Numbered from the stretch's first letter, positions 1 through 5,333 are shown. The stretch: 5,793 nt of DNA from Chloroflexota bacterium (GCA_031177555.1 JAPSGM010000129.1:1-5793); one strand, 5' to 3'. The notes: generated from the letters alone by a model not told the origin. Numbers and translations are program-made.

Positions 1-177
1 CCCGCTGCCCTGCCGCTGGCCTCGACCGCCCTCTTCTTCAGCGCGCCGACGCTGTACGTCTTCCTCGCCGGGCGCAACCTGCCCGCGTGGGTGTACGGCG
101 CGCTCATCGGCCTGGCCGTCATCGGTACCGTGTTCGCCGTTCGCAAGGTGCGCGCCCAGCTCCGCGAGCCGGGCTGA
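1..177 (+). CDS. C-terminal fragment of a membrane protein (5' end outside window)
   Basis: Reading frame 1 is open from the first base to a TGA at 175-177, giving the last 58 residues of a protein. The fragment is rich in Ala, Leu, Val and Phe and contains two hydrophobic stretches, roughly residues 2-22 and 30-46. A basic tail of about 12 residues (VRKVRAQLREPG) follows, which by the positive-inside rule would lie in the cytoplasm. This looks like the end of a polytopic inner-membrane protein, perhaps a transporter or a small permease, but no family-specific motif is visible, so no function is assigned. No ribosome binding site or start is visible because the gene begins upstream of the window. 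The next gene lies about 210 nt away, so it is unlikely to be co-translated with it. Confidence 0.65.
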   Translation, partial: PAALPLASTALFFSAPTLYVFLAGRNLPAWVYGALIGLAVIGTVFAVRKVRAQLREPG

Positions 178-183
178 CGGTGA

Positions 184-341
184 GGACCGCGGCAGCGCAC
201 GCTTTCCAAGTCAGAGAGTAAAGGGGGCCGGAGTGCTGGTGCCTCTGTGGCATGTACCGAAGGGGAAGCCGGCCCCCTTGGCGATCCGCCCCCGCGTCGG
301 GACGGATGGCGTCAGCCAGTCGAGGTCCCCTTCAGCGGTCC
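184..341 (+). ncRNA. Candidate structured RNA (multi-stem with possible pseudoknot)
   Basis: The 210-nt gap between the membrane-protein fragment and the hydrolase gene can fold into a closed multi-branched structure. A 7-bp outer stem pairs GGACCGC (184-190) with GCGGTCC (335-341). Inside are an 11-bp perfect stem (221-231 with 269-279) capped by a smaller hairpin (239-243 with 249-253, loop 244-248), and a second interrupted hairpin at 281-310 (ATCCG 284-288 with CGGAT 303-307; CCCG/CGGG 291-294 with 298-301). AAGGGGA (260-266), in the loop region of the large hairpin, is complementary to TCCCCTT (326-332), which would make a pseudoknot. The topology resembles a riboswitch or a small structured RNA, but I could not match it to a known class; glycine, cobalamin, SAM, c-di-GMP and c-di-AMP consensus motifs were compared from memory. 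High GC makes chance stems common, and the 11-bp stem alone could be the terminator of the upstream gene. Confidence 0.3.
221..279 (+). terminator. 11-bp inverted repeat, possible terminator of the upstream membrane-protein gene
   Basis: AAGGGGGCCGG at 221-231 is perfectly complementary to CCGGCCCCCTT at 269-279, separated by 37 nt. It sits 44 nt after the stop codon of the upstream gene. There is no U-tract after it and the loop is long, so it is not a classical intrinsic terminator. It could equally be one arm of the larger RNA fold described for 184-341. Confidence 0.35.
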
Positions 342-374
342 ATAGCAGCAGGACGCGTACCAGCGCCCGACCAC

Positions 375-387
375 TATTCTCGGCCCG
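375..387 (+). promoter_or_regulatory. -10 box (TATTCT) for a probably leaderless GH26-like transcript
   Basis: TATTCT at 375-380 is followed by 7 nt (CGGCCCG) and then the ATG at 388, the spacing expected if transcription starts at the initiation codon. No Shine-Dalgarno sequence precedes this ATG, which fits a leaderless mRNA. No convincing -35 hexamer is seen at 351-357. The sequence resembles the TAGACT boxes ahead of 2472 and 4769. Confidence 0.5.
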
Positions 388-1296
388 ATGGACATGGCCC
401 AGCCTCGGGAGTTGCAGGGGAGCCGCTCGGACGCGCTCGGCGACGGCATCGCCCTGGGTGCCTACGTGCGCGGCTACCCGCGGGATTTTGCCGCGCTGGA
501 CCGATACGCCAGGCTCGCGGGTCGCTGGCCGGCCATCGTGCACATCTTCCGCAACTGGACCGATGCCACCCGCGACTTCGACCCGGCGCTCGCCGATGAC
601 GTGACCAGCGGCGGTGCCGCCCTGATGATCAGCTGGCAGCCGCCCGCCGGCGACCTGCAGCGCATCGCCGACGGCGAGACCGACGCCTACGTGCGGTCGT
701 ACGCGAGGGCGGTGGCGGACTGGTCAGGCCCGCTTCTCCTGCGCTTCGCGCACGAGATGAACGGCGAGTGGATCCCGTGGCGGTCGTCGCCGGCAGCCTT
801 CCGGGCCGCGTGGCGACGGCTGCATGCCGTCTTCGCCGCCGAGGACGCCGACACGGTCCGTTGGGTCTGGAGCCCGCACGTGCAGGATGCGCGTGCGGAG
901 CCGTTCGAGCCCTACTATCCGGGCGCTGACGTCGTCGACTGGGTCGCGCTCGACGGCTACAACTGGGGCGGGATCGCGCCCTCGGGCCGCTGGACGAGTT
1001 TCTCCGGCATCTTCGGCGACAGCTACCGCCACCTGCTGGCGCTGGCTCCCGACAAGCCGATGATGCTGGCCGAGGTCGGCTGCGCCGAGCAGGGCGGCGA
1101 CAAGGCTGCCTGGATCGACGAGGCGTTCTCGACGGCGATCCCGAACCGCTTCCCGGCGATCCGGGCCGTCGTCTGGTTCCACGCGAGCCCGCCGGAACAT
1201 GCCGACTGGCGCGTCGACTCCTCCCCGGGCGCCCTGGAGGCGTGGCGGCGTGTCGTCCGGGCGCCGCGCTACTCGGCGACGATCGACGTCACGTAG
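388..1296 (+). CDS. GH26-like glycoside hydrolase (beta-mannanase/endoglucanase type)
   Basis: The 302-residue product has the features of a clan GH-A (beta/alpha)8 glycosidase of the GH26 type, enzymes that cleave beta-linked polysaccharides such as mannan by a retaining mechanism. The hallmark RFAHEMNGEWIPW spans residues 119-131, with H122 and E123 as the predicted acid/base pair. E229 in MMLAEVG is the predicted nucleophile. Other GH26-like features are the strand WVWSPHV (159-165), DWVALDGYNWG (184-194) and the late WFH (263-265). The length covers a single catalytic domain; no carbohydrate-binding module is present. There is no signal peptide: the N-terminus (MDMAQPRELQGS) is polar, and an in-frame TAG at 343-345 means the protein cannot begin much further upstream. 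The product is therefore predicted to be cytoplasmic or exported by an unusual route. The start at 388 is supported by the TATTCT box 7 nt before it; ATG 394 is a second possibility. Substrate cannot be told from sequence. It converges on the baeRF gene with 15 nt between stop codons. Confidence 0.85.
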   Translation: MDMAQPRELQGSRSDALGDGIALGAYVRGYPRDFAALDRYARLAGRWPAIVHIFRNWTDATRDFDPALADDVTSGGAALMISWQPPAGDLQRIADGETDAYVRSYARAVADWSGPLLLRFAHEMNGEWIPWRSSPAAFRAAWRRLHAVFAAEDADTVRWVWSPHVQDARAEPFEPYYPGADVVDWVALDGYNWGGIAPSGRWTSFSGIFGDSYRHLLALAPDKPMMLAEVGCAEQGGDKAAWIDEAFSTAIPNRFPAIRAVVWFHASPPEHADWRVDSSPGALEAWRRVVRAPRYSATIDVT

Positions 1297-1311
1297 AGGC
1301 GGGTAGCCGCG

Positions 1312-2415
1312 CTACAGGCGGTAGCGGAGCGTGGCGGCCACGCCGCCCAGGCGCCGCAGTTGCGCGTGGCCGCTCACCGTCACCACCTCGGCGCCGGTCA
1401 GGGCCGCCTGTCGCACGAGCTCCGCTCGCAGCGTCTCGTCGACGTCGGCCTCCTCGTCGATGACGAGCTCGTGGACCTGGCCGCGCTCCAGCGCCTCCGC
1501 CACCTCGTTCACCCCCACGGTCCCGAGGTCGCCGGCCCGCCAGCCGGCGACGGCCCGCTCCGCCGCGTCCTCCTGCGCGGCATCGCGCAGCGCGGCCAGC
1601 ACCGGGGCCATCTCCGCCGCCACCTCGTCCTGGCTGGCGTGCATGCCGATCCGCTCGACGTGCTCGAGCAGCGCCGCGGTGGCCGGCGACAGCTCCGCCT
1701 CCAGGACCGATAGCGCCCGCTCGTCGCCGGCCAGCAGCAGGTGCCTGGCGCGCGTGCGCTCCACCAGCCGCCCAATAGCCTCCGCCGCCTCGGCCGCGAA
1801 GCGGCGGTCCTGCATGTCGATGTGCCGCTGGTAGCGTGCCTGCGACCAGCCGCCCTGCTGGTGCCGCCGGTGCTCGTCGCTCGGCTCGTCGGGACCGCGC
1901 CGCTCCACGAGCGAGCCGCGGCGGGTCACGAACAGGCGGCAGGTGTTGGTGTCGGCCAGCGCCACGACTGCGGTGGGCGCCTCGTCGAGCAGGCCAGCAA
2001 GCTGGAAGAGGTCGGCGGTCGGCCCGACCGAGACTGCCGTCTCGAACGGGACCGGCGCGGTCACCGCCTCCCACAGACCGGCGGCGTCGCAGGCGAAGAC
2101 GGCGAGTCCCTCGACCGAGCGCAGCGCGTCGGCCTCCTCGTCGAGGAAGCGCTCCAGGCGCTCGGCATCGGCCTGCAGCGATGCTGCCGCCGGCGTGTGC
2201 GGATCGTAGGCCCGCCGGACCTCGCGCAGGCGGTCGCGAACGATCACCAGCTCGTTGCGCCGCGCGGGGCTCTCGCCATGCGCCTCAGGCCGCAGGTCGG
2301 TGTACACGCTGAGCACCGGCGCATCGGGCGACTCGACGTCCGCGGCACGGCGCAGGATGTCCATGAGGCGCGCCTGGTCGGCGCCGACGTCGGTGGTGAG
2401 GGGGATCTGGCTCAT
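1312..2415 (-). CDS. baeRF/Vms1-type release factor-like protein (eRF1 superfamily)
   Basis: The 367-residue product resembles the bacterial-archaeal eRF1-like (baeRF) families, relatives of eRF1, Pelota and Vms1/ANKZF1 that are predicted to release peptides from stalled ribosomes or peptidyl-tRNA. Residues 1-130 form an N-terminal domain beginning VLSVYTDLRP (34-43). The central VLRF1/eRF1-domain-2-like part starts near TAVVALADTNTCRLFVTRRG (148-167) and carries GGWSQARYQRH (188-198), where GG and Q192 correspond to the catalytic GGQ-like loop. RHLLLAGDERA (224-234) continues this fold. The C-terminal part, with HELVIDEEADVD (315-326) and GAEVVTVSG to GGVAATLRYRL at the end, resembles the L7Ae-like domain 3 of eRF1/Pelota. 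An SD-like GGGGA lies just upstream of the ATG on the minus strand (about 2420-2424). The gene is single, divergent from proline dehydrogenase with 56 nt between starts. Hydrolase activity is inferred from the family; many members are annotated only as hypothetical or peptide chain release factor-like. Confidence 0.8.
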   Translation of the reverse strand: MSQIPLTTDVGADQARLMDILRRAADVESPDAPVLSVYTDLRPEAHGESPARRNELVIVRDRLREVRRAYDPHTPAAASLQADAERLERFLDEEADALRSVEGLAVFACDAAGLWEAVTAPVPFETAVSVGPTADLFQLAGLLDEAPTAVVALADTNTCRLFVTRRGSLVERRGPDEPSDEHRRHQQGGWSQARYQRHIDMQDRRFAAEAAEAIGRLVERTRARHLLLAGDERALSVLEAELSPATAALLEHVERIGMHASQDEVAAEMAPVLAALRDAAQEDAAERAVAGWRAGDLGTVGVNEVAEALERGQVHELVIDEEADVDETLRAELVRQAALTGAEVVTVSGHAQLRRLGGVAATLRYRL

Positions 2416-2459
2416 GCCATCCCCAGCAGCAAGCCCGGTGCCGCCGCGCCGGCCCTCGG

Positions 2460-2471
2460 TAGACTCCGGCC
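2460..2471 (+). promoter_or_regulatory. -10 box (TAGACT) for a leaderless proline dehydrogenase transcript
   Basis: TAGACT (2460-2465) is followed by CCGGCC and the ATG at 2472, so transcription would start at or within a base of the start codon. No SD sequence is present in the gap. The string TAGACTC-CCATG recurs almost unchanged before the mini-ORF at 4769. No good -35 hexamer is seen 17-18 bp upstream. The 56-nt divergent gap also has to hold the promoter of the minus-strand baeRF gene, for which I see no clear box. Confidence 0.55.
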
Positions 2472-3389
2472 ATGCGCAGCATCCTCCTCTGGATGGCCGG
2501 CAATGCCTGGCTGCGGCGCCATCTCCCGAACCTGCCCTTCGCGCGCCGTGCCGTGCGCCGCTTCATGCCGGGTGAGACGATCGAGGAGGCGCTGGACGCG
2601 GCGGAGGCATTCCGCCCGCATGGGATCGGGATCCTGCTCACCCAGCTGGGCGAGAACCTCGCCGATCTCTCGCAGGCCCAGGAGGTGGCGGAGCATTACC
2701 ACCGCGTCCTGGACCTAGTGCGCGCCCGGGGCATGGACGCGGAGGTGAGCCTCAAGCTGACCCAGATCGGCCTGGACCTCGACGCCGATGTCACGTACGG
2801 CCACCTCGCGGCGCTGGCAGCGCACGCCGCCGAGGGCGGCGGGACGCTCTGGATCGACATGGAGTCGTCGGCCTACGTCGACCGCTCGCTCGAGCTCTAC
2901 CGCCGCCTGAAGGCCGATCACCCCAACGCCGGCATCTGCCTGCAGGCTTACCTGCGCCGCACTCCCGCCGATGTGAACGCCCTGCTGCCGCTACGCCCGC
3001 AGATCCGCCTCGTCAAGGGCGCGTACGACGAGCCGCCCCGACTCGCCTTCCGCAGCCAGGTCGAGGTGGACGCGGCGTACCAGTCGCTGGCGTTGATGAT
3101 GCTGTCCCACGTCGCCGACGGCGGCCTGCGGCTTGGCCTGGGCACCCACGACACCGCGCTGGTGGAGCGCATCGCCGACCACGCCCGCGCCGCGGGGATT
3201 GGCATCGACGCGTTCGAGGTGCAGATGCTGTACGGCGTCCGCATGGACGAGCAGCGCCGCCTGGCGGCCGAGGGCTACGTGGTCCGCGACCTCATCGCCT
3301 ACGGCGAGGCGTGGTACGCCTGGTACATGCGACGCCTCGCCGAGCGTCCGGCGAACGTCATCTTCGCCCTGCGCCAGCTCGTCGGCTGA
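2472..3389 (+). CDS. Proline dehydrogenase (monofunctional PRODH)
   Basis: The 305-residue product is a PRODH-family flavoprotein that oxidises L-proline to delta1-pyrroline-5-carboxylate, passing electrons from FAD to the quinone pool at the membrane. Diagnostic motifs appear in order: EVSLKLTQIG (91-100), WIDMESS (127-133), GICLQAYLRRT (154-164), RLVKGAYDEP (179-188), GTHD (224-227), FEVQMLYGVR (248-257), and the C-terminal WYAWYMRRLAERPANV (281-296), whose two Arg bind the substrate carboxylate. The length is typical of stand-alone PRODH; there is no fused P5C dehydrogenase domain as in PutA, and no P5C dehydrogenase gene is within the window. The ATG at 2472 is chosen because it follows the TAGACT box by 6 nt and the protein aligns from there. 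A 106-nt gap separates it from the next gene on the same strand. The family assignment is firm; the in vivo electron acceptor is inferred. Confidence 0.93.
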   Translation: MRSILLWMAGNAWLRRHLPNLPFARRAVRRFMPGETIEEALDAAEAFRPHGIGILLTQLGENLADLSQAQEVAEHYHRVLDLVRARGMDAEVSLKLTQIGLDLDADVTYGHLAALAAHAAEGGGTLWIDMESSAYVDRSLELYRRLKADHPNAGICLQAYLRRTPADVNALLPLRPQIRLVKGAYDEPPRLAFRSQVEVDAAYQSLALMMLSHVADGGLRLGLGTHDTALVERIADHARAAGIGIDAFEVQMLYGVRMDEQRRLAAEGYVVRDLIAYGEAWYAWYMRRLAERPANVIFALRQLVG

Positions 3390-3416
3390 GCCTGCCGAAC
3401 GCGCCGGATTCGGTGG

Positions 3417-3422
3417 TAACCT
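3417..3422 (+). promoter_or_regulatory. Possible -10 box (TAACCT) upstream of the saccharopine dehydrogenase-like gene
   Basis: TAACCT lies about 74 nt before the ATG at 3496, in the 106-nt gap after proline dehydrogenase. Transcription from it would give a leader of roughly 65 nt carrying the 3440-3458 hairpin. There is no recognisable -35 hexamer, so this is a weak call, and read-through from the proline dehydrogenase gene is the alternative. Confidence 0.25.
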
Positions 3423-3439
3423 TCCACGCGCCTCACCGA

Positions 3440-3458
3440 GACCGTCACCGCGACGGTC
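3440..3458 (+). terminator. 7-bp hairpin between proline dehydrogenase and the next gene
   Basis: GACCGTC (3440-3446) pairs perfectly with GACGGTC (3452-3458) around a 5-nt loop. It lies 50 nt after the proline dehydrogenase stop and 37 nt before the next ATG. It has no U-tract, so it could be a weak terminator or a leader hairpin of the downstream gene. Confidence 0.35.
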
Positions 3459-3495
3459 CGCCGGTCACGGATTCAGCGCGCGGAGACGGTCGAGC

Positions 3496-4725
3496 ATGCG
3501 AGTACTGCTGGTAGGCGCGGGCACCGTGGGCGAGGCCATCGCCCGCCTGGCCCGCGACCGCGACTGGTGCGAGCTCATGGTGCTGGCCGACCACGACCTG
3601 GACCGGACCGCCGCGCTCCAGCGGGAGCTCGGAGACGACGCCCGCTTCCCGGCCGCGCGCATCGACGCGCGCGACGGCGAGGCCGTGGCCGAGCTGGCGC
3701 GGCGCCATCGGGCCGACCTGGTCATGAACGCCGTGGACCCACGGTTCGTGATGCCGCTCTTCGAGGGGGCCTTCAGGGCGGGCACCGCCTACATGGACAT
3801 GGCCACCTCGCTGTCGAAGCCGCACCCGGACCGCCCGTACGAGCTGCCGGGCCTCAAGCTCGGCGATGAGCAGCTGGCGAGGGCGGGGGAGTGGGAGGCG
3901 GCCGGGCGCCTGGCGCTGATCGGCATGGGAATGGATCCCGGCCTGACCGACGTGTTCGCCGCCTACGCGGCCAAGAACCTGTTCGACGAGGTGCACGAGG
4001 TCCACGTCCGCGACGGCGGCGACCTGTCGATTCCCGGGTTCGCCTTCGCGCCGGTGTTCAGCATCTGGACCACCATCGAGGAGTGCCTCAACCCGCCGGT
4101 CACCTGGGACGGCGGCGAATGGCGCACCACCGAGCCGTTCAGCGCAGCGGAGCTGTTCCCGTTCCCGGAGGGAATCGGCCCCGTGGAGTGCGTGAACGTC
4201 GAGCACGAGGAGGTGCTCCTGGTCCCGCGCTGGGTTCCCGGAGTCCGGCGCGTCACGTTCAAATACGCGCTCGGCAGCGACTTCATCGAGAAGCTCAGGT
4301 TCCTGCACGACATCGGCCTGGACCGGGTGGAGCCGGTCCGCGTGGGCGGTGTGGAGGTCTCGCCCCGCGACGTGGTGGCGGCCGTGGTGCCCGACCCGGT
4401 GCGCATGGGCGACAAGATGGTCGGGCGGGCGATCGTGGGGACGTGGGTCCTCGGCCGCCGGAACGGCGCGCCGCGCGAGGTGTTCCTGTACCAGATGGCG
4501 GACGCTCAGGAGACCCTCCGCACGACCGGGTCGCAGGTCGTCGGCTGGCAGACCGGATTCAACCCGGTGCTGGCCATGGAGCTGCTGGCCACCGGGGCGT
4601 GGTCCGCGGCGGGAGTGCTAGGGCCGGAGGCGTTCGATCCGGATCCTTACCTGGCGCTCATGGATCGCTACGGCATCCACCACGCCATGGTCGAGATGGA
4701 GCCCGGCGCGCACCGGCCGACGTAG
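3496..4725 (+). CDS. Saccharopine dehydrogenase-family NAD(P)-dependent oxidoreductase
   Basis: The 409-residue product belongs to the saccharopine dehydrogenase/carboxynorspermidine synthase/lysine 6-dehydrogenase superfamily, cytosolic enzymes that act on amino-acid-derived imines or amines. It opens with a Rossmann fold: MRVLLVGAGTVG (1-12) carries the GxGxxG dinucleotide motif, and the Asp in MVLADHD (28-34) ends the second strand and would contact the adenosine ribose. ADLVMNAVDP (73-82), TAYMDMA (97-103) and GMGMDPGLTDVFAAYAAKN (143-161) are typical of the family. A C-terminal substrate-binding domain follows, from about 160 to 370. The frame is open far upstream into the preceding gene, but the start at 3496 is chosen because it puts the first beta strand at the N-terminus and has a GGAG (3482-3485) 10 nt before it. 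The exact substrate (saccharopine, carboxynorspermidine, lysine or another) cannot be told from sequence. Its position after proline dehydrogenase hints at amino-acid catabolism but is not proof. Confidence 0.85.
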   Translation: MRVLLVGAGTVGEAIARLARDRDWCELMVLADHDLDRTAALQRELGDDARFPAARIDARDGEAVAELARRHRADLVMNAVDPRFVMPLFEGAFRAGTAYMDMATSLSKPHPDRPYELPGLKLGDEQLARAGEWEAAGRLALIGMGMDPGLTDVFAAYAAKNLFDEVHEVHVRDGGDLSIPGFAFAPVFSIWTTIEECLNPPVTWDGGEWRTTEPFSAAELFPFPEGIGPVECVNVEHEEVLLVPRWVPGVRRVTFKYALGSDFIEKLRFLHDIGLDRVEPVRVGGVEVSPRDVVAAVVPDPVRMGDKMVGRAIVGTWVLGRRNGAPREVFLYQMADAQETLRTTGSQVVGWQTGFNPVLAMELLATGAWSAAGVLGPEAFDPDPYLALMDRYGIHHAMVEMEPGAHRPT

Positions 4726-4726
4726 C

Positions 4727-4750
4727 GTCGGGCCGAGAGTCCGGCCCGGC
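4727..4750 (+). terminator. Hairpin directly after the saccharopine dehydrogenase-like gene
   Basis: GTCGGGCC (4727-4734) pairs with GGCCCGGC (4743-4750), eight pairs including one G-T wobble, around an 8-nt loop. It begins one base after the stop codon at 4723-4725. No U-tract follows, so factor-independent termination is uncertain. It also overlaps the area where the -35 of the next promoter should be. Confidence 0.45.
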
Positions 4751-4757
4751 ATCGGCC

Positions 4758-4768
4758 TAGACTCGACC
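4758..4768 (+). promoter_or_regulatory. -10 box (TAGACT) upstream of the mini-ORF and GerW-like gene
   Basis: TAGACT (4758-4763) is followed by CGACC and an ATG at 4769. It is nearly the same as the box before proline dehydrogenase, TAGACTC then CC-ATG. Transcription would begin about at this ATG, leaving roughly 28 nt of leader before the GerW-like start at 4797. No -35 hexamer is recognisable. Confidence 0.55.
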
Positions 4769-4792
4769 ATGCCAGGACCGATGCAGAGGTGA
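4769..4792 (+). CDS. Possible leaderless mini-ORF, seven codons (MPGPMQR)
   Basis: ATG at 4769 begins seven codons ended by TGA at 4790-4792. The ATG sits 5 nt after the TAGACT box, the position where genes with leaderless starts place their initiation codon in this window. The stop lies inside the ribosome binding site (GAGGTGA, 4786-4792) of the next gene, 4 nt before its ATG, and the two are in different frames. Translation of the mini-ORF would therefore pass ribosomes directly onto the GerW-like start, or block its SD. It may equally be an incidental ATG. No product function is proposed. Confidence 0.3.
   Translation: MPGPMQR
4786..4792 (+). promoter_or_regulatory. Shine-Dalgarno sequence of the GerW-like gene
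   Basis: GAGGTGA is a seven-base match to the complement of the 16S rRNA 3' end, placed 4 nt before the ATG at 4797. This decides the start of the gene and shows that, unlike proline dehydrogenase, it is translated from a leadered mRNA. Confidence 0.7.
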
Positions 4793-4796
4793 GACC

Positions 4797-5126
4797 ATGA
4801 ACGTCAACGAGATGCTCGAGGGTGCCCGGGAGGCGATCAACGTGAAGCGCGTCTACGGCGACGCCATCGAGCGGGAGGGCGTGACCATCGTCCCGGCCGC
4901 CGACGTGCGGGGCGGCGGTGGCGGCGGCGGTGACGCCGACAACAACGGGGGCGGTGGATTCGGGCTCGCGGCGCGTCCGGTGGGCGTCTACGTCGTGCGC
5001 GACGGGGACGTGCGCTGGGAGCCGGCGGTGGACGTCAGCCGCATGGCGGTGATGGGGATGCTCACCGGGATCGTCGCCCTGCTGGTGCTGCGGTCGGTGG
5101 CCAAGGCCATCTTCGGCCGACGGTAG
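4797..5126 (+). CDS. GerW/YtfJ-family protein with a C-terminal membrane segment
   Basis: The 109-residue product resembles the GerW (YtfJ) family, first known from Bacillus spores, where it affects germination, but also widespread in non-sporulating phyla. The family pattern is visible: VYGDAIEREGVTIVPAADVR (19-38), a Gly-rich turn of seven Gly (39-45) and GGGGFG (51-56), then ARPVGVYVVRDGDVRWEPAVD (59-79), which matches the usual pattern of a Pro-containing strand, VVxxG and a final V-x-P. Beyond that the protein adds a hydrophobic stretch (about 83-98, VMGMLTGIVALLVLRS) and a basic tail, so it is probably membrane-anchored with one segment. The start follows a strong SD. It may be a leaderless mini-ORF's downstream gene (4769-4792). 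The gene ends 23 nt before a strong hairpin. The family call rests on overall pattern, not on an alignment; a role in sporulation cannot be assumed. Confidence 0.75.
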   Translation: MNVNEMLEGAREAINVKRVYGDAIEREGVTIVPAADVRGGGGGGGDADNNGGGGFGLAARPVGVYVVRDGDVRWEPAVDVSRMAVMGMLTGIVALLVLRSVAKAIFGRR

Positions 5127-5149
5127 CCTCCGCGCGGCCCCGGACAGCA

Positions 5150-5179
5150 CGAAGGCCGCCTGGCGGGAGGCGGCCTTCG
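5150..5179. terminator. Strong hairpin shared by the GerW-like gene and the convergent tRNA
   Basis: CGAAGGCCGCCT (5150-5161) pairs perfectly with AGGCGGCCTTCG (5168-5179): a 12-bp stem and 6-nt loop (GGCGGG). It lies 23 nt after the GerW-like stop on the plus strand and 13 nt beyond the CCA end of the tRNA on the minus strand, so it can stop transcription from both sides. There is no clean U-tract on either side. Confidence 0.8.
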
Positions 5180-5192
5180 AATCTAGTGAGCG

Positions 5193-5267
<75 letters not shown>

Positions 5268-5274
5268 ACAATGA

Positions 5275-5303
5275 ATGGTAGTGCCAGCCGGGGCATCGGT
5301 CAA
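5275..5303 (-). promoter_or_regulatory. Sigma-70-type promoter of tRNA-fMet
   Basis: Read on the minus strand, TTGACC (5303-5298) and TACCAT (5280-5275) are separated by exactly 17 bp, the optimal spacing. The -10 is 7 nt before the mature tRNA 5' end at 5267, so little or no leader would need to be trimmed. This is the best -35/-10 pair in the window. Confidence 0.75.
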
Positions 5304-5320
5304 ACGCCGGGAGGGTCGGC

Positions 5321-5326
5321 TACAAT
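5321..5326 (+). promoter_or_regulatory. -10 box (TACAAT) for the oxidase-like gene
   Basis: TACAAT at 5321-5326 is a good -10 hexamer facing the oxidase-like gene. The hexamer 17 bp upstream (GGTCAA, 5298-5303) is a poor -35 on this strand and is the same site that reads TTGACC on the minus strand. Transcription starting near 5333 would give a leader of about 77 nt. Confidence 0.5.
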
Positions 5327-5333
5327 GCCGTTT

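Noticed and set aside
221..341. Known riboswitch (glycine, cobalamin or c-di-AMP) in the first intergenic region
   Set aside because: Local look-alikes such as ACCGAAGGGG and GGGGAAGCCGG are present, but the rest of each consensus core is missing, so no known class is claimed.
233..604. Open frames across 211-604 on both strands
   Set aside because: They overlap the GH26-like gene out of frame, are Arg/Pro/Ser-rich and have no ribosome binding site or known motif.
1303..1315. GTAGC-CGC-GCTAC hairpin between the convergent stop codons as a bidirectional terminator
   Set aside because: The stem is only 5 bp with a 3-nt loop and no U-tract, and it overlaps the baeRF stop codon; such hairpins are common by chance.
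1741..2718. 325-codon plus-strand open frame antisense to the baeRF gene
   Set aside because: It lies opposite a gene with clear eRF1-family motifs and runs into proline dehydrogenase. Long antisense frames are expected at this GC content, and the product is Arg/Ala/Pro-rich with no recognisable domain.
3133..3495. In-frame upstream extension of the saccharopine dehydrogenase-like gene into proline dehydrogenase
   Set aside because: The extra residues are an out-of-frame reading of proline dehydrogenase. The Rossmann fold begins at ATG 3496, which has an SD-like GGAG.
3445..4308. 287-codon minus-strand open frame opposite the dehydrogenase gene
   Set aside because: Shadow of the real gene: it has no domain motifs, and the plus-strand protein has a clear family signature over the same bases.
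4909..4968. GGC-repeat tract in the GerW-like gene as a simple-sequence repeat or phase-variation site
   Set aside because: It encodes the glycine-rich turn normal for this family, and the frame stays open with intact motifs on both sides.
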